NCBI RefSeq assembly: GCF_019219825.1
Contig: NZ_JAHUXH010000004.1
Span: forward strand, 124,001 to 188,000
Length of the DNA: 64,000 nucleotides
Origin: Streptomyces sp. TRM70350
Lineage (GTDB): Bacteria; Actinomycetota; Actinomycetes; Streptomycetales; Streptomycetaceae
Direction of reading: 5' to 3'
Shown here: positions 35,987 to 44,973 of the stretch, one piece after another
How the letters are laid out: each line of letters opens with the position of its first letter
How positions within the stretch are numbered: position 1 is the first letter of the stretch
The notes under the pieces: model-generated
Told to the model about the DNA's origin: nothing
The model's database searches: none
What the model saw: the letters and a program-made list of their open reading frames with translations, nothing else
Made by a program: the position numbers and the translations under genes

Positions 35987-37510
35987 GTGAGCAGTACCCT
36001 TTTCCGGACGAAGAAGGTCGAGCAGTCCATCCTCGACACCGAGGAGCCAGAGCACGCGCTCAAGAAATCCCTGTCCGCCCTGGACCTGACGGTCTTCGGC
36101 GTCGGTGTGATCATCGGCACCGGTATCTTCGTCCTCACCGGCGCGGTCGCGAGGAACAACGCCGGACCGGCCGTCGCGCTGGCCTTCGTCGTGGCCGGCG
36201 TCGTCTGCGCCCTCGCCGCGCTCTGCTACGCCGAGTTCGCCTCCACCGTCCCGGTGGCCGGCTCCGCGTACACCTTCTCGTACGCGTCCCTGGGTGAACT
36301 GCCCGCCTGGATCATCGGCTGGGACCTCGTCCTGGAGTTCGCGCTCGGCACGGCGGTGGTCGCCGTCGGCTGGTCGGGCTACGTCGCCTCGCTGATGGCG
36401 AACGCGGGCTGGCACATGCCCGAGGCGCTCGGCACCCGGGAGGGTGCCGACGGTTTCGGATTCGACATCCTCGCCGCCGCCCTGGTGTTGGTGCTCACCG
36501 GCATCCTCGTACTCGGTATGAAGGTTTCCGCGCGGGTCACCTCCATCGTGGTCGCCGTCAAGGTGACCGTCGTCCTCGTCGTGATCATCGCCGGTTCCTT
36601 CTTCATCACGGGCAGCAACTACGACCCGTTCATCCCCGAGCCGCAGCCCGTGGAGGCGGGCCAGACGCTGGACTCGCCGCTCATCCAGCTGATGTTCGGC
36701 TGGGCGCCGTCCAACTTCGGTGTGATGGGCATCTTCACCGCCGCCTCGGTGGTCTTCTTCGCCTTCATCGGCTTCGACATCGTCGCCACCGCCGCCGAGG
36801 AGACCAGGAACCCGCAGCGCGACATGCCCCGCGGCATCCTCGGCTCCCTGTTCATCTGCACCGCGCTGTACGTGGCGGTGTCGATCGTCGTCACCGGGAT
36901 GCAGCACTACAGCGAGCTGTCCGTGGACGCCCCGCTCGCCGACGCGTTCAAGGCCACCGGACACCCCTGGTACGCGGGCTTCATCAGCTTCGGTGCCGCC
37001 GTCGGCCTGACCACGGTCTGCATGATCCTCCTCCTCGGCCAGACCCGTGTCTTCTTCGCGATGAGCCGCGACGGCCTGCTGCCGCGCTTCTTCTCCCGTG
37101 TCCACCCGCGGTTCAAGACCCCGCACCGGCCGACGATCCTGCTCGGCGTGCTCATCGCGATCCTCGCGGGCTTCACACCCCTTCAGGAACTCGCCGCGCT
37201 GGTGAACATCGGCACCCTGTTCGCCTTCGTGGTCGTCGCGATCAGCGTGATCATCCTCCGCAGGACCCGCCCCGACCTGCACCGCGCCTTCCGCACCCCC
37301 TGGGTGCCCGTACTCCCGATCGTGTCCGTGCTGGCCTCGCTGTGGCTGATGCTGAACCTGCCCTCCGAGACCTGGATCCGCTTCGCCATCTGGATGGCGG
37401 CCGGTGTCGTCCTCTACTTCCTGTACGGCCGCTCCCACAGCCGCCTCGCCCGCCATCGGGAGACCGCGGTCGAGGACGTCATGAAGCCCGAACGCGGCGA
37501 CGAAGCGTGA
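35987..37510 (+). CDS. APC-family amino acid permease (CAT/YfnA-like)
   Basis: A 507-residue, 12-helix inner-membrane transporter. The first helix carries the APC substrate motif GVIIGTGIFVLTG. Other signatures are AEFASTVPVAGSAYTFSY and FFAFIGFDIVATAAEETRNP. It belongs to the cationic or branched amino-acid group. Exact substrates cannot be decided. GTG 35987 has GGGAGG six bases upstream. It stands alone between two terminators. Confidence 0.9.
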   Translation: MSSTLFRTKKVEQSILDTEEPEHALKKSLSALDLTVFGVGVIIGTGIFVLTGAVARNNAGPAVALAFVVAGVVCALAALCYAEFASTVPVAGSAYTFSYASLGELPAWIIGWDLVLEFALGTAVVAVGWSGYVASLMANAGWHMPEALGTREGADGFGFDILAAALVLVLTGILVLGMKVSARVTSIVVAVKVTVVLVVIIAGSFFITGSNYDPFIPEPQPVEAGQTLDSPLIQLMFGWAPSNFGVMGIFTAASVVFFAFIGFDIVATAAEETRNPQRDMPRGILGSLFICTALYVAVSIVVTGMQHYSELSVDAPLADAFKATGHPWYAGFISFGAAVGLTTVCMILLLGQTRVFFAMSRDGLLPRFFSRVHPRFKTPHRPTILLGVLIAILAGFTPLQELAALVNIGTLFAFVVVAISVIILRRTRPDLHRAFRTPWVPVLPIVSVLASLWLMLNLPSETWIRFAIWMAAGVVLYFLYGRSHSRLARHRETAVEDVMKPERGDEA

Positions 37511-37528
37511 GTATCCCGTTCTGAACAC

Positions 37529-37570
37529 CCGGCCTCGTATGTCCTGTTTCAGTCAGACATGCGAGGCCGG
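37529..37570. terminator. Terminator of the amino acid permease
   Basis: CCGGCCTCGTATGTC (37529-37543) pairs with 37556-37570 with one mismatch, loop 12 bases. It lies only 14 bases before the next start codon, so it also forms the 5' end of that gene's leader or lies within its promoter region. Confidence 0.7.
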
Positions 37571-37584
37571 ATAGCGTACGGCCC

Positions 37585-39054
37585 ATGCGCGCCGAGCCCC
37601 TCGCACCGCCACGCTCCGTAGCCGCACCGCGGGTGGCGCACCGCTACTGGACCCGGCTGCTGCCGCTGCTGGCCGCGCTGGCCTGCCTGACCCGCGTTCC
37701 CTCCTTCGTGCGGCCGCTGTGGAACCCCGACGAGGGCTATCTCGCCGTACAGGCCCGGATGCTGGCGCACGGCGGAGAGCTGTACGAGACGGTCGTGGAC
37801 CGCAAGCCGCCGCTGGTGCCGTGGCTGTACGAGGGGGCGTTCGCGCTCGCCGGGTCCGAGTCGCTCGCGCCGGTGCGGGCGCTGGCGGTGCTCGCACAGC
37901 TGCTCACCGCCGTCCTGCTCGCCTCGTTCGCGCGGCGCAGGTGGGGCGATGGCGCGGGCCGTACCGCCGGGGTGCTGTACCTGCTGGTGTCCGTCGGGCT
38001 CAACCCGGAGGACGCGCAGGCCGCGGGCTTCGAGGTGTTCATGCTGCCCTGCACGGCCGCCGCGATGTGGTGCGCGGACCGGTGCCGGTGGGGCGCGGCG
38101 GGCGCAGCCGTCGCCGGGGCCTTCCTCGCCAAGCAGACCGGGGCGGCCGTACTGCTGCCGGTGATCTGGCTGTACGTCCGTACGGGCGGAGGCTCGCGGG
38201 GTGGGCTGCTGTGGCTCGCGGCCGGGGTCGTCGTGCCGGTGCTGTGCGCGGCCCTGGTCACCGATCCTGCGGGCTTTGTGTTCTGGACGGTGACCGGATC
38301 GAGGGCGTACGCCTCCTTCACCGGCTCCGAACTGCACGTCCTGGCCCGCGGACTGGCCAACACCGCGATCCTGGCCGTCGGGTGCTCGGGGCTGCTGCCG
38401 CCGCTGGTACGGGCGCTGCGGGTGGCCCGCACCGGGGCGGGGGAACTGTGGCTGTGGCTGGCCGCGTCCGCCGGGGCGGTGCTGGCCGGGTTCCACTTCT
38501 TCGGCCACTACTACCTGCAACTCCTGCCGCCGCTCGCCCTGTTGGCGACGGCCGCCCTGCAGATCCTGCCCCGCGACCGCCTGGTGACCGCCGTTGTCAC
38601 CTCGGTCTGCTGCTGCGGCCTCTTCCTCGCCTGGGGCCTGCTCGCCCCACGCCCCGAACTGGCCCACGTCCAGCGCCTCGCGGAGGCCACCGCCCGCCGC
38701 ACCGATCCCGGCGACCGTGTCCTCGTCTGGGGCATGCACCCGGAGACGTACTGGCTCGCCGACCGCACCCCCGCCAGCCGCTACCTCACCGCCGGTCTCC
38801 TCACCAACTACAGCGGCGGCCGCGACGGCCCCCAGGTCGGCGAGAAGTACGGCGTGGAGGGCGCCTGGCCGACCTTCCGCGCGGAACTCGCCGCCCACGC
38901 CCCGGCCCTGATCGTGGACGACTCCCGGGGCAGGCCGTACGCGCCGGAGCGGGTGCCGAGTCTGCGGAAGGTGCTGGTGGCGGGGTACGAGGAGGTGGGG
39001 GAGGTGGAGGGAGCGGTGTTGTACGCCCGGGTGGGGGTCGAGGGGCGGCCGTAG
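37585..39054 (+). CDS. GT39-like integral membrane glycosyltransferase
   Basis: A 489-residue membrane protein with about ten helices. After helix 1 the first outer loop has the acidic motif WNPDEGYLAVQARML typical of the polyprenyl-phosphate-dependent GT-C family (protein mannosyltransferase/ArnT-like), and DRKPPLVPWLYE follows. The C-terminal third is a soluble domain with VLVWGMHPETYWLADRTPASRY. It probably transfers a sugar from a lipid carrier to a cell-envelope acceptor. Neither is known. The ATG 37585 has no clear ribosome binding site. Confidence 0.75.
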   Translation: MRAEPLAPPRSVAAPRVAHRYWTRLLPLLAALACLTRVPSFVRPLWNPDEGYLAVQARMLAHGGELYETVVDRKPPLVPWLYEGAFALAGSESLAPVRALAVLAQLLTAVLLASFARRRWGDGAGRTAGVLYLLVSVGLNPEDAQAAGFEVFMLPCTAAAMWCADRCRWGAAGAAVAGAFLAKQTGAAVLLPVIWLYVRTGGGSRGGLLWLAAGVVVPVLCAALVTDPAGFVFWTVTGSRAYASFTGSELHVLARGLANTAILAVGCSGLLPPLVRALRVARTGAGELWLWLAASAGAVLAGFHFFGHYYLQLLPPLALLATAALQILPRDRLVTAVVTSVCCCGLFLAWGLLAPRPELAHVQRLAEATARRTDPGDRVLVWGMHPETYWLADRTPASRYLTAGLLTNYSGGRDGPQVGEKYGVEGAWPTFRAELAAHAPALIVDDSRGRPYAPERVPSLRKVLVAGYEEVGEVEGAVLYARVGVEGRP

Positions 39055-39063
39055 GGCCCCGCC

Positions 39064-39429
39064 CTAACGGTTCACCGTCCGTGGTCCCGCCACCTCCGCG
39101 CCCAGTGCCGTCACCCGGCGCCTGAGTTCGCGGTCGGCCGTGACGACCAGGCAGGGACGGTCACCGGCCTCGGTGACCAGCTCGACCATGCGGTCGTCGC
39201 CGCTGCCCGGTGCCGCGTCCACGCGTACGCCCGGCACGGACTCCACTGCACGGGCCGCGCCCTCCACCACGAGCACGATGTCCACGGGCCCCGCGTGACC
39301 GGGCACGCCGTCCGCCGCCAGCCGGTCGCGCAGGCGTTCGGCCGCGCCGTGCCGGTCGCGCCACCAGCCGTCGGGTACCGAGCCGACCACGTTGGCGGCG
39401 TCCACGATGACCAGGAGCGGGGCAGTCAT
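39064..39429 (-). CDS. PIN/NYN-like small protein
   Basis: A 121-residue protein beginning PLLVIVDAANVVGSVPDGWW, with later GDDRMVEL and VTADRELRRRV. These match the spaced acidic residues of the NYN/PIN nuclease fold (D in DAANV, DD, then TADREL). Databases often label such streptomycete proteins as NTP pyrophosphohydrolases, which the sequence does not support well. It is convergent with the GT39 gene (nine-base gap) and starts about 70 bases from the divergent propeller gene. Confidence 0.65.
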   Translation of the reverse strand: MTAPLLVIVDAANVVGSVPDGWWRDRHGAAERLRDRLAADGVPGHAGPVDIVLVVEGAARAVESVPGVRVDAAPGSGDDRMVELVTEAGDRPCLVVTADRELRRRVTALGAEVAGPRTVNR

Positions 39430-39499
39430 GACACCCAGGGTCGCACGAGCCGCCGAGGGGGAACCCGGGGGGATGCCCGATTAAAGTAGGAGCGTGTCA

Positions 39500-40525
39500 A
39501 TGGTCCCTGCGGTGAACGGCGACTGGCTGATACGAGGCCGGGACGGGCGGCTCAGTGCCTACGCCCCGAGCGGCGAGGCCATCCATTGCCGGGCCGAGCG
39601 CCGACCGGGCGGCGCCTGGCTGCCGTCCCGCAAGGCGGGCGGCGAGCAGCGGCTGCTGCCCGGTCTCGCGGTCGGTCAGGGAGCCGACGGTTACGCGCAC
39701 CTGGTCGCCTGGCGGCCCACCCCGGGCGGTGAGGCGGGCCTCGTGCACTCCACGCACTTCCGCCCGCATCTGGCCCCGCTGGACTGGCTTCCGATCGGCC
39801 ACCCCAACAAGAAGGGCGAGCGGACCGGGATGCCCGCCGTGGCCGTGGACGCCGAGGGGCGCGCCTACGTCTTCGTACGCAACCGCGGCAGGGGCGTGCA
39901 GACCATCAACCAGAAGGAGCGCGGCGGCTGGAACGGCTGGCACGACCTGAGGGGCTCCAGGGTGGACGAGGAACTCGTCGCCGTCACGGGGGAGTCGGGC
40001 CGGGTCGAGGTGTACGCCACCAACCCGGACGGCATCCTGCGCTGGTGCCAGCAGGAGCCCGGCGCGCGCCCGGTCGCCGCCGACCCGCTGCCGGTGCGGG
40101 TGGCGCCGGGTTCGCTGAGTGCGCTGCCCACCTCGAAGGAGTACACGACGCTGTTCTTCGCGGACCCCGAGGGCACGCTGTACGCCTGGCGTCCCGGCGG
40201 TGACCCGATCGCGCTGATCGCCGCGGCCGGACCCGGGCCGGTGGCGGTCCAGCGCTGTGTGCTGGACGGTCACGACTGCACGCTGCTCGCCCAGCGTTCG
40301 TCCTCCGGGCGGGTGGCCTTCGCGGCGTATCCGACTGAGCAGGAGTCGGCGGGCCTGTGGTGGACCGAGTCCGGGCCCCAGCTGCCGGTGGGCTCGCGGG
40401 TCGCGCTGGCGGAGGACGCCGAGGGCCGCGTCGTCGCCGCGACGGCCACACCGGACGGCCACCTGCGCCTGTCCCGACAGAAGGACGAGCCGGGGCTGGC
40501 GCTGACGGCCTGGCAGGTGGTCTGA
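39500..40525 (+). CDS. Beta-propeller (PLL/tectonin-like) protein of unknown function
   Basis: A 341-residue protein without signal peptide. It shows a repeated pattern of about 45 residues with G-W or A-Y-V beta strands (for example DGYAHLVAWRP, EGRAYVFVRNRG, SGRVEVYATNPDG, EGTLYAWRPGG, EGRVVAATATPDGH), as in lectin-like propellers. ATG 39500 has AGGAG eight bases upstream. TAAAGT at 39482-39487 could be a -10 whose transcript would start at GTG 39494, giving a leaderless message two codons longer. It is followed by a Tat-exported protein and a coiled-coil protein that may belong with it. Confidence 0.6.
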   Translation: MVPAVNGDWLIRGRDGRLSAYAPSGEAIHCRAERRPGGAWLPSRKAGGEQRLLPGLAVGQGADGYAHLVAWRPTPGGEAGLVHSTHFRPHLAPLDWLPIGHPNKKGERTGMPAVAVDAEGRAYVFVRNRGRGVQTINQKERGGWNGWHDLRGSRVDEELVAVTGESGRVEVYATNPDGILRWCQQEPGARPVAADPLPVRVAPGSLSALPTSKEYTTLFFADPEGTLYAWRPGGDPIALIAAAGPGPVAVQRCVLDGHDCTLLAQRSSSGRVAFAAYPTEQESAGLWWTESGPQLPVGSRVALAEDAEGRVVAATATPDGHLRLSRQKDEPGLALTAWQVV

Positions 40526-40600
40526 GGGCGGCCAGTGAGCGATGATCACCCCGTACGCCCGGGATCGGACGTACTTTCGATACGAACAGGGGAGGAACGC

Positions 40601-41290
40601 ATGCCACTGGCACGCAGATTGTTCTTGGGGGGCTTCACGGCGGGGGCGGTGACCGTCGCCGTCAGCGGGACGGAAGCGGTGGCGGTCGGCGAGTACACGG
40701 ACTACACGGCTCCGGCCAACTTCCTCAGCACCTCGTCGACGGCCCACACCGTCACCATCAACCAGAAGGCGACGTCGGGTGAGGCGGTGGCACTGAACGT
40801 GACCTCGGCCAACCCGGACACCTCGGCCATGTACCTGAGTGGCAGGGAGACCGGCCGCGGAACGCTGAAGATCTCCCACAACGGGTACGCCGACGGCTCC
40901 GACGCGAACGCCTCCGCGCTGTCGATCGACCTCAAGGTCAGCGGTACCGCCTCTCAGGGCATCTACCTGACCGCGACCGACGGCCCGACCAAGGGCGCCC
41001 TGCTGGTCCTGCGGAACAACGACGGCCTGGACGACTTCGTGGTCAAGGGCACCGGCCGCACCGGCATCGGCATCGCGCGTGGCGCCACGCCGCAGTCGCA
41101 GCTGCACGTGGTGCAGTCGGCCGGCGCCCCGTCCGCCCTCCTCGCCGAGGGCGCGGTGCGGCTCGCGGACGTCGACTCGGCCCCGACCAACGCGCCCGCC
41201 TCGGCCGGCGGCGGCTCCCTGTACGCCCAGAACGGCGCCCTGTACTGGAAGGGCGGCAACGGCACCGTCACCCAGGTCGCCTCGGCGTAA
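40601..41290 (+). CDS. Exported tail-fibre-like beta protein
   Basis: A 229-residue protein from ATG 40601 with GGGGAGGA in front. The N-terminus MPLARRLFLGGFTAGAVTVA looks like a Tat signal. The rest is rich in Thr/Ser/Gly beta segments. The stretch GRTGIGIARGATPQSQLHV resembles the VGIGTTxPxxKLHV motif found near the C-terminus of phage tail fibres and collagen-like trimeric proteins. It ends with a short Gly-rich domain. It may be a secreted trimer of phage-tail origin. Function is unknown. Confidence 0.6.
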   Translation: MPLARRLFLGGFTAGAVTVAVSGTEAVAVGEYTDYTAPANFLSTSSTAHTVTINQKATSGEAVALNVTSANPDTSAMYLSGRETGRGTLKISHNGYADGSDANASALSIDLKVSGTASQGIYLTATDGPTKGALLVLRNNDGLDDFVVKGTGRTGIGIARGATPQSQLHVVQSAGAPSALLAEGAVRLADVDSAPTNAPASAGGGSLYAQNGALYWKGGNGTVTQVASA

Positions 41291-41301
41291 AGGGCGTTGA
41301 G

Positions 41302-41448
41302 ATGCAACTGACCCCCGAAGAACTCGTCGCCGAGTTCCACGACGCCGTCATGGAGCTGTACTTCGCCCGCAAGCGCATCGCCGCCCTGGAAGCGGAGAAC
41401 GCCGAGCTGAGGGCCAGGCTGGAAGCCGCCGCACAGACCGACGCATGA
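41302..41448 (+). CDS. 48-residue coiled-coil protein
   Basis: A short frame starting at ATG 41302, 11 bases after the previous stop, with AAAGGG in front. It encodes MQLTPEELVAEFHDAVMELY followed by heptads (FARKRIAALEAENAELRARLEAA) that form a clear leucine-zipper-like coiled coil. Small genes of this shape follow minor tail proteins in actinophages. It is ended by a terminator shared with fadB. Confidence 0.65.
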   Translation: MQLTPEELVAEFHDAVMELYFARKRIAALEAENAELRARLEAAAQTDA

Positions 41449-41480
41449 CAGAGGGCCTCCGCCGTGGTGGAGGCCCTCTG
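41449..41480. terminator. Bidirectional terminator between the coiled-coil gene and fadB
   Basis: CAGAGGGCCTCC (41449-41460) pairs perfectly with 41469-41480, loop 8. It directly follows the stop codon of the coiled-coil gene and faces the end of fadB. A direct repeat TCGTATCAAG follows twice. Confidence 0.8.
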
Positions 41481-41503
41481 TCGTATCAAGTCGTATCAAG
41501 CGG

Positions 41504-43633
41504 TTACGCCGGGACGCTCGCGACCCCCGCCGGAAGGAACCGCTTCCCGTTCACCCGCTCGGAGACGCCCTCGCGGTCCAGGTACGGCGTGATGCCGCCC
41601 AGGTGGAAGGGCCAGCCGGCGCCGGTGATCAGGCACAGGTCGATGTCCTGCGCCTCGGCGACGACACCCTCGTCGAGCATCAGCCCGATCTCCTGCGCCA
41701 CCGCGTCCAGTACCCGCGCCCGCACCTGCTCCTCGGTGAGCACGGTGTCGCCCTGCTTCAGCAGCGCGGCGACCTCCGGGTCCAGCTCGGGCTTGCCGCT
41801 GTCGTAGACGTAGAAGCCGCGCTTGCCCGCCTCGACGACCGCCTTGAGGTTCGGGGAGACCGTGAAGCGGTCCGGGAACGCCTTGTTGAGCGTCTCGGAG
41901 ACGTGCAGCCCGATCGCCGGGCCGACCAGCTCCAGCAGCACCAGCGGCGACATCGGCAGGCCCAGCGGCTCGACCGCCTTCTCCGCCACGGGCACCGGCG
42001 TGCCCTCGTCGATGACGTTCTGGATCTCGCCCATGAAGCGGGTCAGGATGCGGTTCACGACGAACGCCGGGGCGTCCTTGACCAGCACCGCGGTCTTCTT
42101 CAGCTTCTTGGCCACCGCGAAGGCGGTCGCGAGCGAGGCGTCGTCGGTCTTCTCGCCGCGGACGATCTCCAGCAGCGGCAGCACCGCGACGGGGTTGAAG
42201 AAGTGGAAGCCCACGACCCGCTCGGGGTTCTTCAGCTTCGACGCCATCTCCGTCACGGAGAGGGACGAGGTGTTGGTGGCGAGGATCGCGTGCGCCGGGG
42301 CGACCGCCTCGACCTCCGCGAACACCTGCTGCTTGACACCCATCTCCTCGAACACGGCCTCGATGACGAAGTCCGCGTCCGCGAAGCCCTCGGCCTTGTC
42401 CAGGACACCGGTCACCAGCGCCTTGAGGCGGTTGGCCTTGTCCTGGTTGATCCGGCCCTTGCCGAGCAGCTTGTCGATCTCGGCGTGGACGTAGCCGACA
42501 CCCTTGTCGATGCGCTCCTGGTCGATGTCCGTGAGGACGACCGGGACCTCCAGGCGGCGCAGGAAGAGCAGCGCGAGCTGAGAGGCCATCAGACCGGCGC
42601 CGACGACACCGACCTTGGTGACCGGGCGCGCCAGGTTCTTGTCCGGGGCGCCCGCCGGGCGCTTGCCGCGCTTCTGCACCAGGTTGAACGCGTAGATGCC
42701 GGCGCGCAGTTCGCCACCCATGATCAGGTCGGCGAGCGCCTTGTCCTCGGCGTCGTAACCCTGCTGGAGGTCGCCGTTCTTGGCGGCGGCGACGATGTCC
42801 AGGGCGCGGTAGGCGGCCGGGGCGGCGCCGTGCACCTTGGAGTCGGCGAAGGCGCGGCCGCGCTCGACGGCCTGGTCCCAGGCCTCACCGCGGTCGATCA
42901 CCGGGCGGTCGACCTGGATCTCGCCCTTGAGGACGGACGCCGTCCAGATGAGCGACTGCTCCAGGAAGTCGGCGCCCTCGAAGAGGGCGTCGGCGATGCC
43001 CAGTTCGTAGACCTGCCGGCCCTTGAGCTGCTTGTTCTGGTTGAGGCTGTTCTCGATGATCACCGAGACGGCCTTGTCGGCGCCGATCAGGTTCGGCAGC
43101 AGGGTGCAGCCGCCCCAGCCGGGGACCAGGCCGAGGAAGACCTCGGGGAGGGAGAACGCCGGGACGGCCGCGGACACCGTGCGGTAGGTGCAGTGCAGGC
43201 CGACCTCGACGCCGCCGCCCATCGCGGCGCCGTTGTAGTACGCGAACGTCGGAACGGCGAGGCCCGCGAGGCGCTTGAAGACATCGTGGCCGCCCTTGCC
43301 GATGGCGTAGGCGTGGTCCCACTCCTTCAGCAGCTCGACACCCTTGAGGTCGGCGCCGACGGCGAAGATGAACGGCTTGCCGGTGATGCCGACGCCGACG
43401 ATGTCGCCGTCCGCGGCCTCCTTCTCGACCTGGTCGAGGGCGGTGTTGAGGTTCGCCAGCGACTGCGGGCCGAAGGTGGTCGGCTTGGTGTGGTCCAGGC
43501 CGTTGTCCAGCGTGATCAGGGCGAATCGCCCGGCGCCGAACGGCAGGTCGAAGTGGCGTACGTGCGCCTGGGTGACGACCTCGTCCGGGAACAGCTCGGC
43601 CGCGCCCTTCAGGAGCTCAGCGGTGGTGCTCAC
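41504..43633 (-). CDS. fadB: Fatty-acid oxidation multifunctional protein (FadB-like)
   Basis: A 709-residue enzyme of beta-oxidation. The N-terminal third is an enoyl-CoA hydratase (FAVGADLKGVELL and NGAAMGGGVEVGLHC). The middle is a 3-hydroxyacyl-CoA dehydrogenase with NAD motif VGVVGAGLMASQLALL and FHFFNPVAVLPLLEIV. The C-terminal part repeats the 3HCDH helical domain. GTG 43633 overlaps the thiolase stop as GTGA. With the thiolase it forms the fadAB pair that degrades fatty acyl-CoA. Confidence 0.94.
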   Translation of the reverse strand: MSTTAELLKGAAELFPDEVVTQAHVRHFDLPFGAGRFALITLDNGLDHTKPTTFGPQSLANLNTALDQVEKEAADGDIVGVGITGKPFIFAVGADLKGVELLKEWDHAYAIGKGGHDVFKRLAGLAVPTFAYYNGAAMGGGVEVGLHCTYRTVSAAVPAFSLPEVFLGLVPGWGGCTLLPNLIGADKAVSVIIENSLNQNKQLKGRQVYELGIADALFEGADFLEQSLIWTASVLKGEIQVDRPVIDRGEAWDQAVERGRAFADSKVHGAAPAAYRALDIVAAAKNGDLQQGYDAEDKALADLIMGGELRAGIYAFNLVQKRGKRPAGAPDKNLARPVTKVGVVGAGLMASQLALLFLRRLEVPVVLTDIDQERIDKGVGYVHAEIDKLLGKGRINQDKANRLKALVTGVLDKAEGFADADFVIEAVFEEMGVKQQVFAEVEAVAPAHAILATNTSSLSVTEMASKLKNPERVVGFHFFNPVAVLPLLEIVRGEKTDDASLATAFAVAKKLKKTAVLVKDAPAFVVNRILTRFMGEIQNVIDEGTPVPVAEKAVEPLGLPMSPLVLLELVGPAIGLHVSETLNKAFPDRFTVSPNLKAVVEAGKRGFYVYDSGKPELDPEVAALLKQGDTVLTEEQVRARVLDAVAQEIGLMLDEGVVAEAQDIDLCLITGAGWPFHLGGITPYLDREGVSERVNGKRFLPAGVASVPA

Positions 43634-44850
43634 TTGTTGCCTCCGTCGAAGTGCGGGTTCTCCCAGATGACCGTCGCGCCCATGCCGAAGCCGACGCACA
43701 TGGTGGTCACGCCGTAGCGGACCTGAGGCTGCTCCTCGAACTGGCGGGCGAGCTGCGTCATGAGACGCACACCCGACGAGGCGAGCGGGTGACCGAACGC
43801 GATGGCGCCGCCGTACTGGTTGACGCGCGCGTCGTCGTCGGCGATGCCGTAGTGGTCGAGGAAGGCCAGGACCTGTACGGCGAAGGCCTCGTTGATCTCG
43901 AACAGACCGATGTCGGAGATGGACAGACCCGCCTTGGCGAGTGCCTTCTCGGTCGCCGGGATCGGGCCGTAGCCCATGACCTCCGGCTCGACGCCCGCGA
44001 AGGCGTAGGAGACGAGGCGCATCTTCACCGGGAGGCCGTTCTCGCGCGCGAAGTCCTCGGAGGCGATGACCGAGGCGGTGGCGCCGTCGTTCAGACCGGC
44101 CGCGTTACCGGCGGTCACCCGGCCGTGGACGCGGAACGGCGTCTTGAGGTTCGCCAGGTTCTCCAGGGTGGTCCCCGGGCGCATCGGCTCGTCGGCGGTG
44201 ACCAGGCCCCAGCCCGTCTCGCCCGCCTCGGGGTTCGTACGCCGTACGGAGATCGGCACCAGGTCCTGCTGGATCTTGCCGTTGGCGTACGCCTTGGCGG
44301 CCTTCTCCTGGGAGCGCACCGCGTACTCGTCGGCGCGCAGCTTGGTGATGTGCGGGTAGCGGTCGTGCAGGTTCTCCGCGGTCATGCCCATGAACAGGGC
44401 CGACTCGTCGACCAGCTTCTCGCTGACGAACCGCGGGTTCGGGTCGACGCCCTCGCCCATCGGGTGACGGCCCATGTGCTCGACACCACCGGCGATGACG
44501 GCGTCGTACGCGCCGAAGGCGATGGACCCGGCCGTGGTGGTCACGGCGGTCATCGCGCCCGCGCACATCCGGTCGATGGAGTAGCCGGGGACCGACTGGG
44601 GGAGTCCGGCGAGAATGCCCGCCGTACGCCCGATGGTCAGGCCCTGGTCACCGATCTGCGTGGTCGCGGCGATGGCGACCTCGTCGATCTTCTTGGGGTC
44701 GAGACCGGGGTTGCGGCGCAGCAGCTCCCGGATCGCCTTCACGACAAGGTCGTCGGCGCGGGTCTCGTGGTAGATGCCCTTCGGGCCCGCCTTGCCGAAC
44801 GGGGTGCGGACGCCGTCTACGAAGACGACGTCCCTGACGGTACGAGGCAC
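43630..44850 (-). CDS. fadA: Acetyl-CoA acyltransferase (beta-ketothiolase)
   Basis: A 406-residue thiolase that performs the last step of beta-oxidation. The acyl-accepting Cys96 is in DRMCAGAMTAV, the catalytic histidine in IAFGHPLASSG and the second cysteine in TMCVGFGMG. NEAFAVQ is also present. It starts at GTG 44850 with GGAGGA upstream and is co-translated with fadB. A 16-bp palindrome lies 49 bases upstream, immediately after a likely -10. Confidence 0.95.
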   Translation of the reverse strand: MPRTVRDVVFVDGVRTPFGKAGPKGIYHETRADDLVVKAIRELLRRNPGLDPKKIDEVAIAATTQIGDQGLTIGRTAGILAGLPQSVPGYSIDRMCAGAMTAVTTTAGSIAFGAYDAVIAGGVEHMGRHPMGEGVDPNPRFVSEKLVDESALFMGMTAENLHDRYPHITKLRADEYAVRSQEKAAKAYANGKIQQDLVPISVRRTNPEAGETGWGLVTADEPMRPGTTLENLANLKTPFRVHGRVTAGNAAGLNDGATASVIASEDFARENGLPVKMRLVSYAFAGVEPEVMGYGPIPATEKALAKAGLSISDIGLFEINEAFAVQVLAFLDHYGIADDDARVNQYGGAIAFGHPLASSGVRLMTQLARQFEEQPQVRYGVTTMCVGFGMGATVIWENPHFDGGNK

Positions 44851-44898
44851 GATGGCTCTCCTCCAGGGTGCGGGATGGCACTGCTGCGGTGCGCTTCG

Positions 44899-44914
44899 CT
44901 GAGCGCGCGCTCAG
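44899..44914. promoter_or_regulatory. 16-bp palindromic operator of fadAB
   Basis: CTGAGCGCGCGCTCAG is a perfect palindrome. TAGCAT (minus strand, 44925-44920) five bases before it could be the -10, with TGGGCA as a weak -35. It suits a TetR-type fatty-acid repressor. Confidence 0.55.
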
Positions 44915-44973
44915 AACCCATGCTACTTGTGGGTAACGTGGCTGCCCAGTCCCCCCGGGTCGAGCGGCGAAGG

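Noticed and set aside
39064..39429. NTP pyrophosphohydrolase label for the 121-residue protein
   Set aside because: No MazG or Nudix motifs are visible. The acidic pattern fits a PIN/NYN fold better.
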